This document shows positions 23,856-35,471 of a DNA stretch of 64,000 nt, one piece after another; the stretch's first letter is position 1; each line of letters begins with the position of its first letter. The notes beneath the pieces were generated by a model. It saw nothing but the letters and a program-made list of their open reading frames with translations, did not search any database and was not told the DNA's origin. The stretch is from Torreya grandis (lineage: Eukaryota > Streptophyta > Pinopsida > Cupressales > Taxaceae). The translations under genes were made by a program, and so were the position numbers. The stretch spans positions 2,307,001-2,371,000 of the forward strand of contig JARHVA010001190.1 in NCBI GenBank assembly GCA_037957365.1, written 5' to 3'.

Positions 23856-24136
23856 GGGTGAAATATGACCTCTAACACACCAACATTGTGGGTTCAAATG
23901 TGGGTAATGTATCATCCCTCCAACGTGGTGACATTACAATCTCTATGAAATTTTGCATGTTATGGAAGAAGCATTTGGGTTCAATGACTATGAGGGGAGA
24001 GTGACTCAAACAAAACACACTAAGCAGGTTGTAGAGTTTATCTCTGATGGAATTAACGGGATACATTAATGAAAACAAAGCCCACCAAGCATCTTAGAAC
24101 ATGGCCCTTCATTGCATATTAAATTTAACAAATTAT

Positions 24137-24195
24137 AACATTTACTGGTATGTTAAAGAAAAATTTGAGATTTTCATTCACAAACCAGTAAAATT
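24137..24195. repeat. Hairpin H6 of the same family
   Basis: Left arm aacatttactggtatgttaa, right arm ttcattcacaaaccagtaaa. Imperfect stem. Confidence 0.7.
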
Positions 24196-24694
24196 CACTC
24201 AGATGTAAACACACGAAAAAAATGATTACAATGACAATAACATGCATTTGGGTTCCATTACATTTTGGGGAGAGTGACTTGAACAAGTCACATTGAACAA
24301 GCTGAAAATGGCATGCATGATATTTTCATTCACATACTAGTAAAAGTCACTTAAATGTAAAGACACCAAAAAACAATTACAAATATAATAACATACATTT
24401 GAGTTCCATTACATTTTAGGGGGCGTGACTTGCACAAGGCACACACCTTGAAACAATGTTTTGTCCCATTGAAATGCCAATGTTACAAGCTCTGTGAAAT
24501 TCTACATATGGCAGAAGAGGCATAATGGTTCCATGAATGTTTGGGGAGAAAAGTGTTGGAAAGCCATGTTGAATAGGTGGTTGATGGCATTTACTAGAGA
24601 CATTAGTGGAAATGAATCCTGCCAAATGTCTTCAAACATGACCCTTCATTGCATATTGAATTCATAAAATGTTATGGTTTAATATAAAAATAAT

Positions 24695-24752
24695 AACATT
24701 TACTAGTATGTGAATGAAAACCTTGAGGGCCGCCATGAACATACCAGTAAAA
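24695..24752. repeat. Hairpin H7 of the same family
   Basis: Left arm aacatttactagtatgtgaa, right arm catgaacataccagtaaaag. Imperfect stem. Confidence 0.7.
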
Positions 24753-25178
24753 GTGACTTAGATGTAGAGAAATGGAAAAACAATTACAATAACAACTATA
24801 GGCATTTGAGTTCCATAACATTTAGGGGAGAGTGACTTGAAGAAGGCATGCTGAATAGGTTGTTGATAGCCCACATGGTGGCATTAACTAAGACATTAAT
24901 AGAAACAAAGCCTATCAGGGATCTTCAAACTTGGTTGTTACATATTAATTGCACAAATGTCTTCCAACATGCCCATTGAATTTTGAAATGTGTTAAAATA
25001 TGTATGAAATAATTATACACAATTAAATAAGTAATGCAGACATTAAAAAAGCATTTTTGTGTATACGAATATTATCATGTCTTTCATCCCAAGTTCAAAT
25101 ACCTTTCCATCCAAACAAACATTTGTGTGTATACCAATAAATGTCTAGTCTTCCATCCCAAGTTCAAATCCTTTCCAT

Positions 25179-25353
25179 GTTCTTGAGAGTTACTTTTTAG
25201 AGTGCCTTAGAGACTTACCCTTCATTGTTTTACTCTCTTCTTTATTGTTGGGGTTTTCCTATTACTCCTTTGTATTGTGCTCATGCACCTTCAGAATGTG
25301 TCTTTCATTCTTTATTGGATAATTTAAAATCCGGCTTTTTTTTGGGAAAAAAA
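25179..25353 (+). mobile_element. 175-bp retroposed insertion with 16-bp target duplication
   Basis: The insertion is flanked by exact copies of TTCAAATCCTTTCCAT (25163-25178 and 25354-25369) and ends in an A-run (gggaaaaaaa). The uninterrupted site exists in the paralogous Z block near 21580-21600, confirming that these 175 bases were added. There is no pol III box. The T-rich interior (ctcctttgtattg, ttctttattgg) resembles the 3' UTR of plant LINEs, so a strongly 5'-truncated LINE is the likely identity; a processed transcript fragment is possible. Confidence 0.75.
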
Positions 25354-25580
25354 TTCAAATCCTTTCCATCCAAACAAACATTTATATGTGGGAACGTTTA
25401 GTGGGTGATTGCAAAAGTCATGTAAATTTGGAGGGAGAGAAATAGAAATGCATTGAAGATATAAAAAACACAACAACATGAATGGAAAACATATGGAACC
25501 CAACAATATTTTTTATAGCATGCATTGTTTGATAGAGATTGTAGCTTTGACATGTTAGATGGATGAAACATTGGTTAGTC

Positions 25581-26744
25581 TATAATTTTTCATTTATAAA
25601 GATATTGTATCTCACAAACCATTTTTTTTATTTTTTATTTTGAATGTGAATGGGAAAGGAGAGGCTTACACATTCTCTAAATCATCAAATCTTGTAGATG
25701 GATGCAATTAATGGAGGAGATTGGTTGTTAATGTTGCAAATTGTGGATCCAATTATTGAAGCCAAATATTTGAATTTTGAATATGATAGGATGTAATAAA
25801 AGTGTAAATGCATGGGATATTGGAAATTTTGTCTTTTGTAGCTTACAATCTGAATGTACAGTTATGACTTTATGCCTCTCATTTAATTAATAAAGTTGTT
25901 TTCAAATTATTAGCACCTAAAATATATATGAAAAGGATGCAGTGTTTTACAAAGTGTATGTAATTTTAAATCAAATATATATTATTTTCAATATGATATA
26001 CCCTTTTTTTAATCATGTTGTTTAATTTTTAACATTATATATTAAAGATTTTGAATATAAGTTGATAATTTTTATATTGTTTATCCAAATAATAATAAAA
26101 CCCTCATTTGGATGTATAAGGTATTTTGACCAAAAATGCACAAACGCTTATACATAATTAAATAAATAAAAATTAATTATAATTAGAGGATCACTTCACC
26201 ATGGGGGTCACAACTATTGGAATAGCTTCTATGAATTTATGATCTTCATTCAAAAAAATATTTTCAACCACACCTCATTCATTTCTCATATTAAGTTGAA
26301 ATATAGGGTAAAGAGAGGGTAAACCTAGTTATTGTTCATTTGCTTTTCTTTATTAAGGGTGAAATGTGCATTTTTGAAAAGGCCCAAATTCTTTTATAGA
26401 AAAGATTCAAGCATATGATAAAGACCAACTAAATTATAAATTAGAACAACCAAAATGTTTTGAAAAATAATCCATGTAGATAGAAATCATACTACTAATA
26501 GTGAATTGATAGCAAAACTACTAGAACAATATTAGATTAACAAGATTAATCTGTAAGCAAAGAGAGACCATTGAAGTTACAACAGCCTCCACTCTTCCTT
26601 TAAGTACTTCAAATGGTTTCCCTCAAAATATTCCCTAAGATCCTTTGTAGCAGCAACTTGATTCTTTTTTTGGTTCCTAGTTCTCATGTTAAGACCGATT
26701 TAGACTTAAACATCTTTATTTTTCCTTAGCCCATCTTGTCAAAT
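25581..26744. other. AT-rich spacer, nothing recognised
   Basis: No open frame of note and no repeat partner seen in the window. Confidence 0.5.
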
Positions 26745-26905
26745 TTTGATACTAGTAGCATAGTTTTTTATGGTGGTGCTACTTGTGTCTACCACATTTT
26801 TAAGGTTTTCTTTTATAGTGAATGACTCGCCTTCCATTTCTTTGTTCCACCCTTTGAGTTGAAGGATTCCTCCCTCAGATGACATATCTCTTGCAATGAG
26901 TTTCA
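26745..26905 (-). pseudogene. Decayed coding remnant at the left flank of element A
   Basis: The minus strand is open for about 53 codons with protein-like content (ARDMSSEGGILQLKGWNKEM, then TIKENLKNVVDTSS) before stops set in. Together with the open frame at 34691-34482 on the other side of element A it may form one coding region that A interrupted. Family unknown. Confidence 0.35.
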
Positions 26906-26948
26906 TTATTCTTTATCAAAATGTATTTCCACCAAGGGGGTAGGCATT

Positions 26949-28298
26949 TGTTCAACCCTAAATTAAAAAGAGGTGGATAGGGTTAAGCAATATAGAATTA
27001 GTTCTAAAATGAGGGTGAAAAACTAATCTATAACATTCCAATTAATTAGAAAACTCGGATAAACAATATTCTAAATTTATACAATTGAGATTGTTAAAAA
27101 TATTAAAGTGTAACTATTCGAAGATATTGCAATAAATATCAAATAATGATAATTAGCTAGTTTACTATGTGCAGATATATTTGAATTAGAAATAGGTGTA
27201 AATTATGCAAGATAAATGTTTTGGATTAGTCATCAGATTCTAGAAATTGTACTTATGTGGCTACAAACACTAACGTCAGATCTAGACACTACCATTGACA
27301 CTAATGTCCAACTATGACATAGGTGTCTGGTATAGAATAATTACTGGATTTAGATGTGACCAACTTCATTGTTATAGGTTTTAAGTCACCTTTATGTTGG
27401 TGTGTTCTAATATGGGATACAGGTTGTTACTTTTCATTGATTGATCAAACCCTAGCTCTTCACCCTTCTTCACCTTTGAAATGAGTTTGTTGAAAAATAG
27501 GCTAGTGGGATCATAATGTCAAGCTACCCCAAAGACCCCTCTACCAATGGGCACTACCTACATATCCAATACTCCAATGAGGTCATCATATTTATGTATT
27601 TCTCCCTTATGTATGGGAAAGTGTGTGCACAAGGGTGTAATATACTATATACATATGCATGCAATGACCTAGCTTATAATTTGACAAATATCACTTGTGG
27701 GATTCTCTTTGAATGCTTCATACATGTGATACGATTGTTTTTATGCTTGATATGGAAATAGAGATGAATATGATAGAATAGAGTATTTGTGCAGTCGATT
27801 GATTTAGCTCTTGTAGGTGTTTGCTTAGTATTTACTATATGAATAATGAGAAGGCTTAGACTTGTATTTATACCATAACTTTTTAGAAATATATTATGGT
27901 AGAGTTTAATCATATAATTAAGATGACCCATGGGTTTTGATCATTTTGTAATTTAGATGACTTTTGGCTATTGGACACTAAATACGGATCTAGACACTAT
28001 CGTCAGTGGTAGTGTCCCTATGTGGCTGCTAGTGTCTAGAGGGCTAAAAAATAGGTATTGATCTAAAACTAACAGTGAAGGATGTTTTATTAGGTTTTTA
28101 GCTTTTTGTGTAATATGAAGGACTTTGATCATCAAAATGATATGGATCAGACTAAGAGATAATCATTTAGGAACAATGAGATGGTGAATGTGAGCCTTTC
28201 AGCAGTAGGGAGGCTTAGAACTAAAGGGTAAAGCCCTGATTGATATTTGTCAAATGTAGAAGACTGAGATGCTATAAATATTTAGTTTAGTATCTACA
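26949..28298 (-). repeat. 3' LTR of element A
   Basis: 1350 bp, plus strand TGTTCAACCC to TATCTACA. Homologous along its length to 32968-34306, 44781-46109 and 54238-55564. Clusters of GACACTA/TAGTGTC words lie at 27283-27340 and 27965-28045. Confidence 0.88.
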
Positions 28299-28312
28299 TT
28301 TTCCCCCTTTAA
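28299..28312 (-). promoter_or_regulatory. Polypurine tract of element A
   Basis: Minus strand TTAAAGGGGGAAAA directly precedes the LTR start TGTAGATAC. It is the primer for plus-strand DNA synthesis, and the same tract borders element C at 55565. Confidence 0.9.
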
Positions 28313-30462
28313 TTTGGTAATGTATAAGGATGAAATTACTAGTTTAAAGGAATGAAATGTGTACCTAGGTGTGTATAACACACCTTGCCTTTGCTTGAGC
28401 TCACTCTAAGTGCTTTGTTGGTGTATGACCTATAACTAAGAGCATTTTACAGTATAAATAAATGCATATAATTTGAAATAATTAAAATCTCTAAAAAGAA
28501 AGAGAGTAAGGAAGGAATACACATGTGTCGATGCAAACATGTTGTCTCTTGATACTTTGACTTGGTAAAGATGCTTCTTTACAAACATTAGAATTTGAAA
28601 AGGTTCAGACTTGAACCTTGGATATCTAAAAAATGATACTGAAAGATATTATGCCCCCAATATGGTTTAAGGATGAGTTATGGCATGACCATTGAGATAA
28701 TTAAATCTCAATTTCACAACTTCAGTGTGAATAACTCCAATCTATAAATATGGTGAGGTTGAATTATTTAATCACTCTAACCTATAAAATGAACCCACTG
28801 TTGTAGCAAAAAAGGTTTTATAACAATACATGTTATTGTAATTGGTGCGTCTTGGTGAGTAGTATAATAGGTAAATTTTACATTTCTTTGGTGCAATTTC
28901 ATGGAATATGCACCTCTACTATGTTTGAGTTAGAGTATACATGTCATAAATATAAAAAGATTTGTTTCAAATCTATGTAAAATTAGTATAGTGTATAGGA
29001 TTCTAACCCAAGTGTATATCTAAATCATGAAATTGAACTAGAGATTGTGAAAGTGTGGATGTCATGTCTTTATGACATGCCTCACTGAAACCTGGAGATA
29101 TTATGTAACTATATAAGTGTGGAGGTCATGTTCTTATAACATGCCCCCATTGTACTCTGGAAACTATGAAAAATGTGGAGGTCATGCTTCTATGATATGC
29201 CCCCACTGGTATGCCCCCCCTTTTGAGGTGAGGGAGATAGAAACTAATATGTACCTTACATCAAAAGGATAAAGTAGTTATATAACATGTGTATGAATTA
29301 TGTAACATATAAGGATAACATGTCGAAGTAGATATATCAATTAGGTTCCTAGTATGTGATCACATCAAATCCTAAAATACATGATAGAGATCATGGCAAT
29401 GTCTAGAGGGTAACAGTACAATCTCAACAAAAAATTAATCACACACATAAGAGCACCAAATGTAATGCAAAAGAATGATCCAAGGAAAAATCACACAAGG
29501 GGCATGTCCAAATGCTACACAATCAAAATGAATAACATATTTAAATGTCCCATCAACATATAATGACATATTCAAATATGACACGGGGGCCAACAAAAAA
29601 GGAACATATTTAAATGTTCCACAAGCAAGACAATAGAAAGTAATATAAGGCACTCAAGGAAGTGAAAAATGGATGAAACATAAACAAACAACATAAGCAT
29701 ATTATACTATTCCTTGCATATATGTGTTAGAAAAAATGTTATGTAGCATAATATCAAGTACACCATGAAATATATGAGCGTGGATATAGAAATGTGTAAA
29801 TAATAAAAGCAAACATGATAATGTATAAATGATCATAAAAGATATATAACTTGTATAAATCATGATAAAAAAAGCAGATGCCCCCAACATACTATATGAT
29901 GTGAGTAGAGGAAAGGTCCAACATCTGAAAATGTATAGATCATGTGTCTGGGTATGTTTATATCACACTCAAATATGCATGAGACATATGTGTATATAAG
30001 AATGAAGTGATGTGTTATTTACTAGCATAAAGCTAACAACATATATGCCAAGGAGGTAATAAAATATGGGAATGCTAAATATTGTTATATTTTTGAATTA
30101 TTTGAATGTTTTGTATTTTTGGGACATTTGTTTTTTTTGTATTTTTGGAATATTGAAAGGAAAAGGTTAACCTATGATCCCATACAAGGGATGCTTGTAG
30201 GTAGCTCCAATCTCAGAATATGGCATGTGAAATTGATGGTACTGCCAAGAAGCATGCATAGGTGTCATATCTAGATCTATAGAATTTGTAGTGTCTTTTG
30301 CATGTGCAATAGGAATTTGTGGTCATAAATAAATAATATAAGGAGTAGGGGTTTGTGGAACCCATCTTTGTGTGATTTTTAGTTTCTTTGGAGTAACATC
30401 AATTGGAACATATTTAGTTACTCTCGGTAATTGTGTATGTTGTGTAGGTGTAGAAGAATGTT
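28313..30462 (-). other. Long 3' non-coding region of element A
   Basis: No coding frame. Homologous sequence follows the LTRs of B, C and D. It includes the tandem repeats at 29045-29225 and many isolated CCCCC runs, which are G-runs on the element's sense strand. Confidence 0.7.
29045..29225 (-). repeat. Tandem repeat in the 3' region of element A, about 50-60 bp unit
   Basis: Three to four imperfect units, each with tgtggaggtcatg, then acatgcccccac, then a linker ending in ctggaaac. Equivalent arrays sit in B and C. Confidence 0.75.
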
Positions 30463-32469
30463 CTATGGAATACATTGTGTGTCTCTAGTGTAAAGGCCTC
30501 TCAAATATGGGTCACTTAATAAAGGGTATTGCCTATTACTTACCCTTTCATGAAGGATTAACCCTAGTAGTTGTTTTACAATAAACTTCTCTTGTTCAAG
30601 TGGATGTTCATATGGAATTCTAGAACTGCAAAAGGTATGAATGTATTTCATACAACCATGCATTGTGAAAGGTACTACACAGAGTTTATGTATCCACAGT
30701 TGTCCCAATAATATATGAAAGACTCTTATATATGGTATAATTGATAAAATGGTAATGACATGTGTTGGACCTACGTATAAAGGTAAATCAATCTCATCAA
30801 TAACGTTTCATGATATGCGATTGAATACTTTGACTATTTTGGTCAAAAGGTGTTAATCATCACATATGTATCACAAATGTGTAAGTAGTGTCATGGTACA
30901 TACATTCTCACTAGCACCATTTTCAATCATGATACTATGTTTAGGTTGATGGTCAAAGTATGCTCGAATAAATAATGAATGAAGATATGAGTCATCATCC
31001 ATTATTTCATTGTCATCAAATGTAATAAAAGGTCTCTGAACCATAGGAGGTAATGTGCATGTATAGGTACCAATAATCCTTATCCAATGGGTGCCCATAA
31101 TGTGATGGAGGAAGATGTGCATTGTATGTCATTTGCACTTTTGGATCTATCTCAGAATGATTTTTCAAAGGATTGTTAAATATTTTATGATTCTGGTGAT
31201 TGCTAAGTTGTGAACCTAAATCCTTTAGAGGATCATCAAAAGTAATATTTTTGTCATAAATAAGGTATTAAATCTCATGTTTGAAGGTATATCATATGTT
31301 CGTATAATTCCCATAGACTTGGTGATAGTCACAATATGCATTAGCATCATATCCTTTGGGTATATGTCAACTCATATCAACCTCTATGGGAGGAGGGAGA
31401 GATATGAGATGACACTCCATAAGATTTTGAAGTAAAAAAGCTAGAGACTCAGGTAATCCTATAAATTATCTTAGGTGCATTAGATAAGATGAGTCAATTA
31501 GGTTATTATGACACTGCACTAACTATTGTGGTTGTTTCTTTTTTAGGTTCTGTAGGTTTCACCTTGTAACTTGGTTTGATATGAAACTTGGTATTAGATG
31601 TAGTCGATATATTTGTTATATACTTGAGCTTTTTGAAGGAAATAAGTTTCATTTCATGGTCATAAACAATATGGCACAAGTCATCATAAGTTTTGAACTT
31701 TTTGAAAATAATGGATTCATGTAATGGAGCAAGCAAACCTTTCTTGAAGATGCCTTATAGTTATTTATTTACCATTATATTTGTCATTTTGGGTAACATT
31801 ATTTTATATCTCAAAACATATTTATTAACAGGTTAATTGGTTCCTTATTTTATCTTTGTAATTTGAGCATATGACATCTTTTCAGTGATGTTGATAGAAA
31901 ATGTGCTACAAACTGATGAACTAGAGGTTTGAATGCTTTCACTGATTGGAGTGGTAAACCATAGAACCATTGTAAAGTAGTCTTTAGGCTCCTTGGAAAT
32001 AATTTGGTCAAAATGTTATTATTAGAGGCATAATAAAGGCATGTCGCATAAAAAGATCAAAGATTTTAGGAACATCCTTACCATCATAAAAAGTGAACAT
32101 GTGTGCAACAAAACTAGTTGGCAAAGGGAGTAAATATATTTCATGTGTAAGAGGATTATGTAACACCTCTTGTGAATCAATAAGATAAGGTGATTTCATA
32201 GAATTTTGCTCAATGATGGTAACATAAGCTTGTAAAAATTTGATAATTTTTACAAGATCTTGCACATTTTGATTTCTAAGATTTGAAGTTTGAGAAGTCA
32301 CTAAAGGAAGTGTACCCATAGTTGATATATGCATTGAATCCAATAACTGGGTTGAAGTGGTAATAGTTCCCATGGACGATGTAAAAATAGTAGGATTTGG
32401 TTTGAAGAATGATGGTGTAAACACATAACCCGTGCCCCCACTACATGTATGAAGTGATGATGTGCTCAA
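30463..32469 (-). pseudogene. Gag-protease remnant of element A
   Basis: Open pieces at 32469-32008, 31736-31506, 31122-30871 and 30708-30463, in order on the minus strand. The first is the N-terminal Gag part. The third carries IMIENGASENVC, equivalent to the protease active site, with E in place of the catalytic D. The last has LWIHKLCVVPFTMH, matching the conserved block that follows the protease in Tat/Ogre polyproteins. Stops and frame changes separate the pieces, so no protein is made. The lineage call rests on this protease-to-PWIH spacing and on the better-preserved Gag of element C. Confidence 0.75.
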
Positions 32470-32951
32470 GAGGAGAGAAACATGAATATGGGGATGTCAT
32501 ATAGCTTTAGCAGCATATAGATGCACTTAGTTGTTCATCTATGTTTGTTTTTTTTAGTTTTGAATATGGTTTTGAGGATCTCATCAAGATCTTTAGGGTT
32601 TTGATGGATATGCTCTTGAAACATAGCAATAACTTGTACTTTCTCTTGATCTATTTTTTCCTATTCATTATTTTCATGATTAGAATCATCTTCTATGATA
32701 AATTTTTCAAGATTTTGTTTAGTTTAAGTATTGACACTTTCATTAGGAATATGATGTGATACTTCATTGGTTTGAGCCATCTTAGGTGGAAAAAAAGGAA
32801 GCTCCAAGTGTTCAATAGAAACACCACCTAATCTAGGGCTACTCCTAGGTTGCATACAAATAATATAATAAATATGGAAAAAATGACAATGAAACACTTT
32901 AAGAGACTGAATACCCTAAGGCAAGCTAGATTTTGCATAGAAAGACACAGA

Positions 32952-32965
32952 GGTCAGGTTCACCA
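32952..32965 (-). promoter_or_regulatory. Primer-binding site of element A
   Basis: Minus strand TGGTGAACCTGACC starts two bases after the 5' LTR end. It begins TGG as required for pairing with a CCA tRNA end; I cannot name the tRNA. Confidence 0.6.
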
Positions 32966-32967
32966 AA

Positions 32968-34306
32968 TATTCAACCCTAAATTGAAAAGGGGTTGATAGG
33001 ATTAAAAAATATAGAAGTAGTTCTAACACAAGGGTGATAAACTAATCTAGAGTAGACTAATTAATTAGAAACTCATAAATAATATTCTGAATTTATACAA
33101 CTAAGATTGTTAAAAATAGTAAAGTACAAGTATTGGAAGATATTACAATAAATAGGGAATAATGATACTTGGTTTACTATGCGTATGTTGATTTGAATTG
33201 GAAACAAGTGTAAAATATGCAGAATTAGTGTTTTAGAACAGTCTTTATATTATGTAAATTATACTTCTATTACTAGACACTATCATCAGATCTAGACACT
33301 ACCATTAACACTATTATCTAACTATGACACATATATTCAATACAAAATAATGAGTGGATTTAGATGCAACCAAATTCATTATTTTAGGTTTTCTATCACC
33401 TTTTTTTTGGTGTGCTCAGATCGTAGATATAGATTGTCACTCTTTTTCGATTGATCAAACCCTAGATCTTCACCCTTCTTTACCCTTGAAATGATTTTAA
33501 TAAAAATGGGTTAGTGGGCTCATGGTGTTGAGCTACCCCAAAGACCCCTTTGTCAATGTGCATTGCCTACATAGCCAATAATCTAACATGGGCCTCAAAT
33601 TTATGTAGTCTCCCCCTATGTGTGTGAACTTATGTGCATAAGGGTACAATATACTATATGCAGATGCATGCAGTGATATCAAATTTTAATTTGACAAATA
33701 TCACTCATGGGCTTCTCTTTGAATGCTTTAGACATGTGGTATGACTCCTCCTATGCTTGATATGGAAATATGGATGAATAGTGTAGAATATAGTGCTTGT
33801 GTAGTTGATTGATTTAACTTATATAGGTGTTTACTCGGTGTTTACTAGATGAACACTGAGAAGGCTTTGACTTGTATTTATACCACACATTTTTGGAAAT
33901 ATTTCATGATAGGGTTCAAAATACAATTAGGCCGACCCATGAGTTTTGATCCTTATGTAAACTGGATGACTTTTGGCTATTGGACACTAAATAAATATCT
34001 AGACACTACTGTCGGTGGAAGTGTCCCTCTATCGCTGGTAATGTCTAGAGGGATGGAAAATAAGTACTGATTTGAAACTAATAATGAAGGATGTTTATCA
34101 TATTTTTATCTTTTTTTGTAGTACATAGGACCTAGGTCATCAAAATGATATGGATTGGACTAAGAGATAATCATTAAGGCATAGTGGATAGCGAATGTGA
34201 GGATTTTGACAACACGGAGGTTTAGAATTAAGGGTTAGATCCATGATTGATATTTGCCAAATGTATAAGAATGGGATGTTATAAATATTTAGTTTTAGTA
34301 TCTACA
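32968..34306 (-). repeat. 5' LTR of element A
   Basis: 1339 bp. Its outer plus-strand start reads TATTCAACCC, where the partner has TGTTCAACCC. Clearly diverged from the left LTR by eye, so the insertion is old. Confidence 0.88.
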
Positions 34307-35471
34307 ACATCTCACTATTAATCTGACAATGAAGAATATCACTTTTGGCTTTAAGCCTATTATTTTCATTAAAAATCATTTCAAGATACTCAATTATAGG
34401 TTGGATTCATTTTCTAAGTTTTTTACCCTATTAAGGTCTTCAACATTAGCCAAAAATCCCTTCTTATTTTGGATGGCACCTTATATTGAAGGATAATCAA
34501 GATCAACTTTATTGTGAGAGGGTTCAACTTCAGCCTGAGTGTCATTAAATTCATCAAGGATATTAATAACTTTTCCTAGGTCATCTTTATGATTGCATTT
34601 TCTTGACATAGGCATGCCTCTCACTAAGCTAGGCTTCTTACTATTGAAAGAGTCCACTTTTATATTTTGATATTTGAAAAAAAGCTAGTCCTCCTTATCT
34701 TTCTTCCTCATCTTTTAATTAAGCCCTAATTCTCCCTTACCCTATTTTTTACTATGAGCTGAGGTGATTTCCATTTAAATATACCTTGGACCCTACCTAC
34801 TCTTACTCACTCATATAAAATAATAAGGGTTAAGAGGCCCTTGGTTCTCCTTATCCAAGCCCTCATAAGCAGTTGACACAATATCAATCAACTAGAGAGA
34901 TCTTAAGAAAGGCCTCTTGAAATAATAAATAGACAAGGGCCTGGTGGATATGGATTCCCGCTTACCTAGTTGAGCATCCATAATATAGTTGTTTAAAGAC
35001 ATGATAAATAAGAAAGGAATGCTCACTAGTCTCATATGTCAGAAGTAGTTTAACAGAGAAAAGTTGTAGAAGTATAATCTTTCATATCGACCTTCCAGAG
35101 TAATATACTTCATGATTTGTAGGCTAACTTCACCCTAGGGATTTGACAAAGAAACTCTAAGGATACCATCCTAAAATTAATGATTTTTTTCTTTGTATTT
35201 AAATAACAACCTGATTTTGTTTTTTCTTTGCTTCTTCTATCCTTATAAATATTCAATCCCTTCGTTGACATGCATGTAACCTTGTTTGTGATTTCTTTGG
35301 TTACTTCCAAAGAAACTCCTCTTAGAAAAACCTTCCTACTTTCTAATCCTTTGCAAACATTATAGAAAAATTTGGATCATTCCCTTTTATTCTTTTCATA
35401 TAGTTGACCATCCCTTTTTTCCTCAAAATATGTCAAACTGTAGTGTTTATTCTTACTCCATAGGAGGAGGG
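34307..35471. other. Region between elements A and D
   Basis: Holds the coding remnant at 34482-34691 and otherwise AT-rich DNA. A 66-codon minus frame at 35310-35110 shows no domain. Confidence 0.4.
34482..34691 (-). pseudogene. Decayed coding remnant at the right flank of element A
   Basis: Open for about 70 codons on the minus strand with a protein-like sequence: FKYQNIKVDSFNSKKPSLVR, then KVINILDEFNDTQAEVE. An in-frame TAG stands just upstream, and stop-broken coiled-coil-like sequence follows toward element A. Not recognised. Confidence 0.4.

Larger units (their letters stand above)
19501..25580. repeat. Complex repeat of forward and inverted blocks
   Basis: Three kinds of block recur. 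Block X (about 200-250 bp, with phrases like catggcttttcRacact and agcttgtagcatc) is forward near 19610-19810, 20370-20600 and 20660-20880, and reverse-complemented near 23870-24110, 24410-24660 and 24780-24970. Block Y (tagagattgtaRctttgacatgtt) is forward near 21150 and 25530 and inverted near 23490 and 23930. Block Z (YttgaacttgggatggaagaC) is forward at 21490-21800 and inverted at 24980-25430. Between the arms lies 22.0-23.4 kb of less repeated DNA. This resembles the remains of a large DNA transposon with long complex ends or a rearranged foldback element, but no transposase is recognised. Open frames through the X blocks (20265-20639 forward, 24625-24416 reverse) translate alike simply because the blocks are copies. 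Confidence 0.65.
26949..34306 (-). mobile_element. Element A: Tat-like Ty3/gypsy element with Gag and protease only
   Basis: Two LTRs of about 1.34 kb flank 4.67 kb. A polypurine tract next to the left LTR, a primer-type site next to the right LTR and the coding traces all put the element on the minus strand. The interior holds Gag and protease remnants at 32469-30463. Then 2.1 kb of non-coding DNA with tandem repeats runs to the polypurine tract, with no reverse transcriptase, RNase H or integrase motif. That layout matches non-autonomous elements that keep only gag (TR-GAG type), here of the Tat/Ogre lineage. Flanks gcatt and acatc share only three bases, so the target duplication has decayed. 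Confidence 0.85.
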
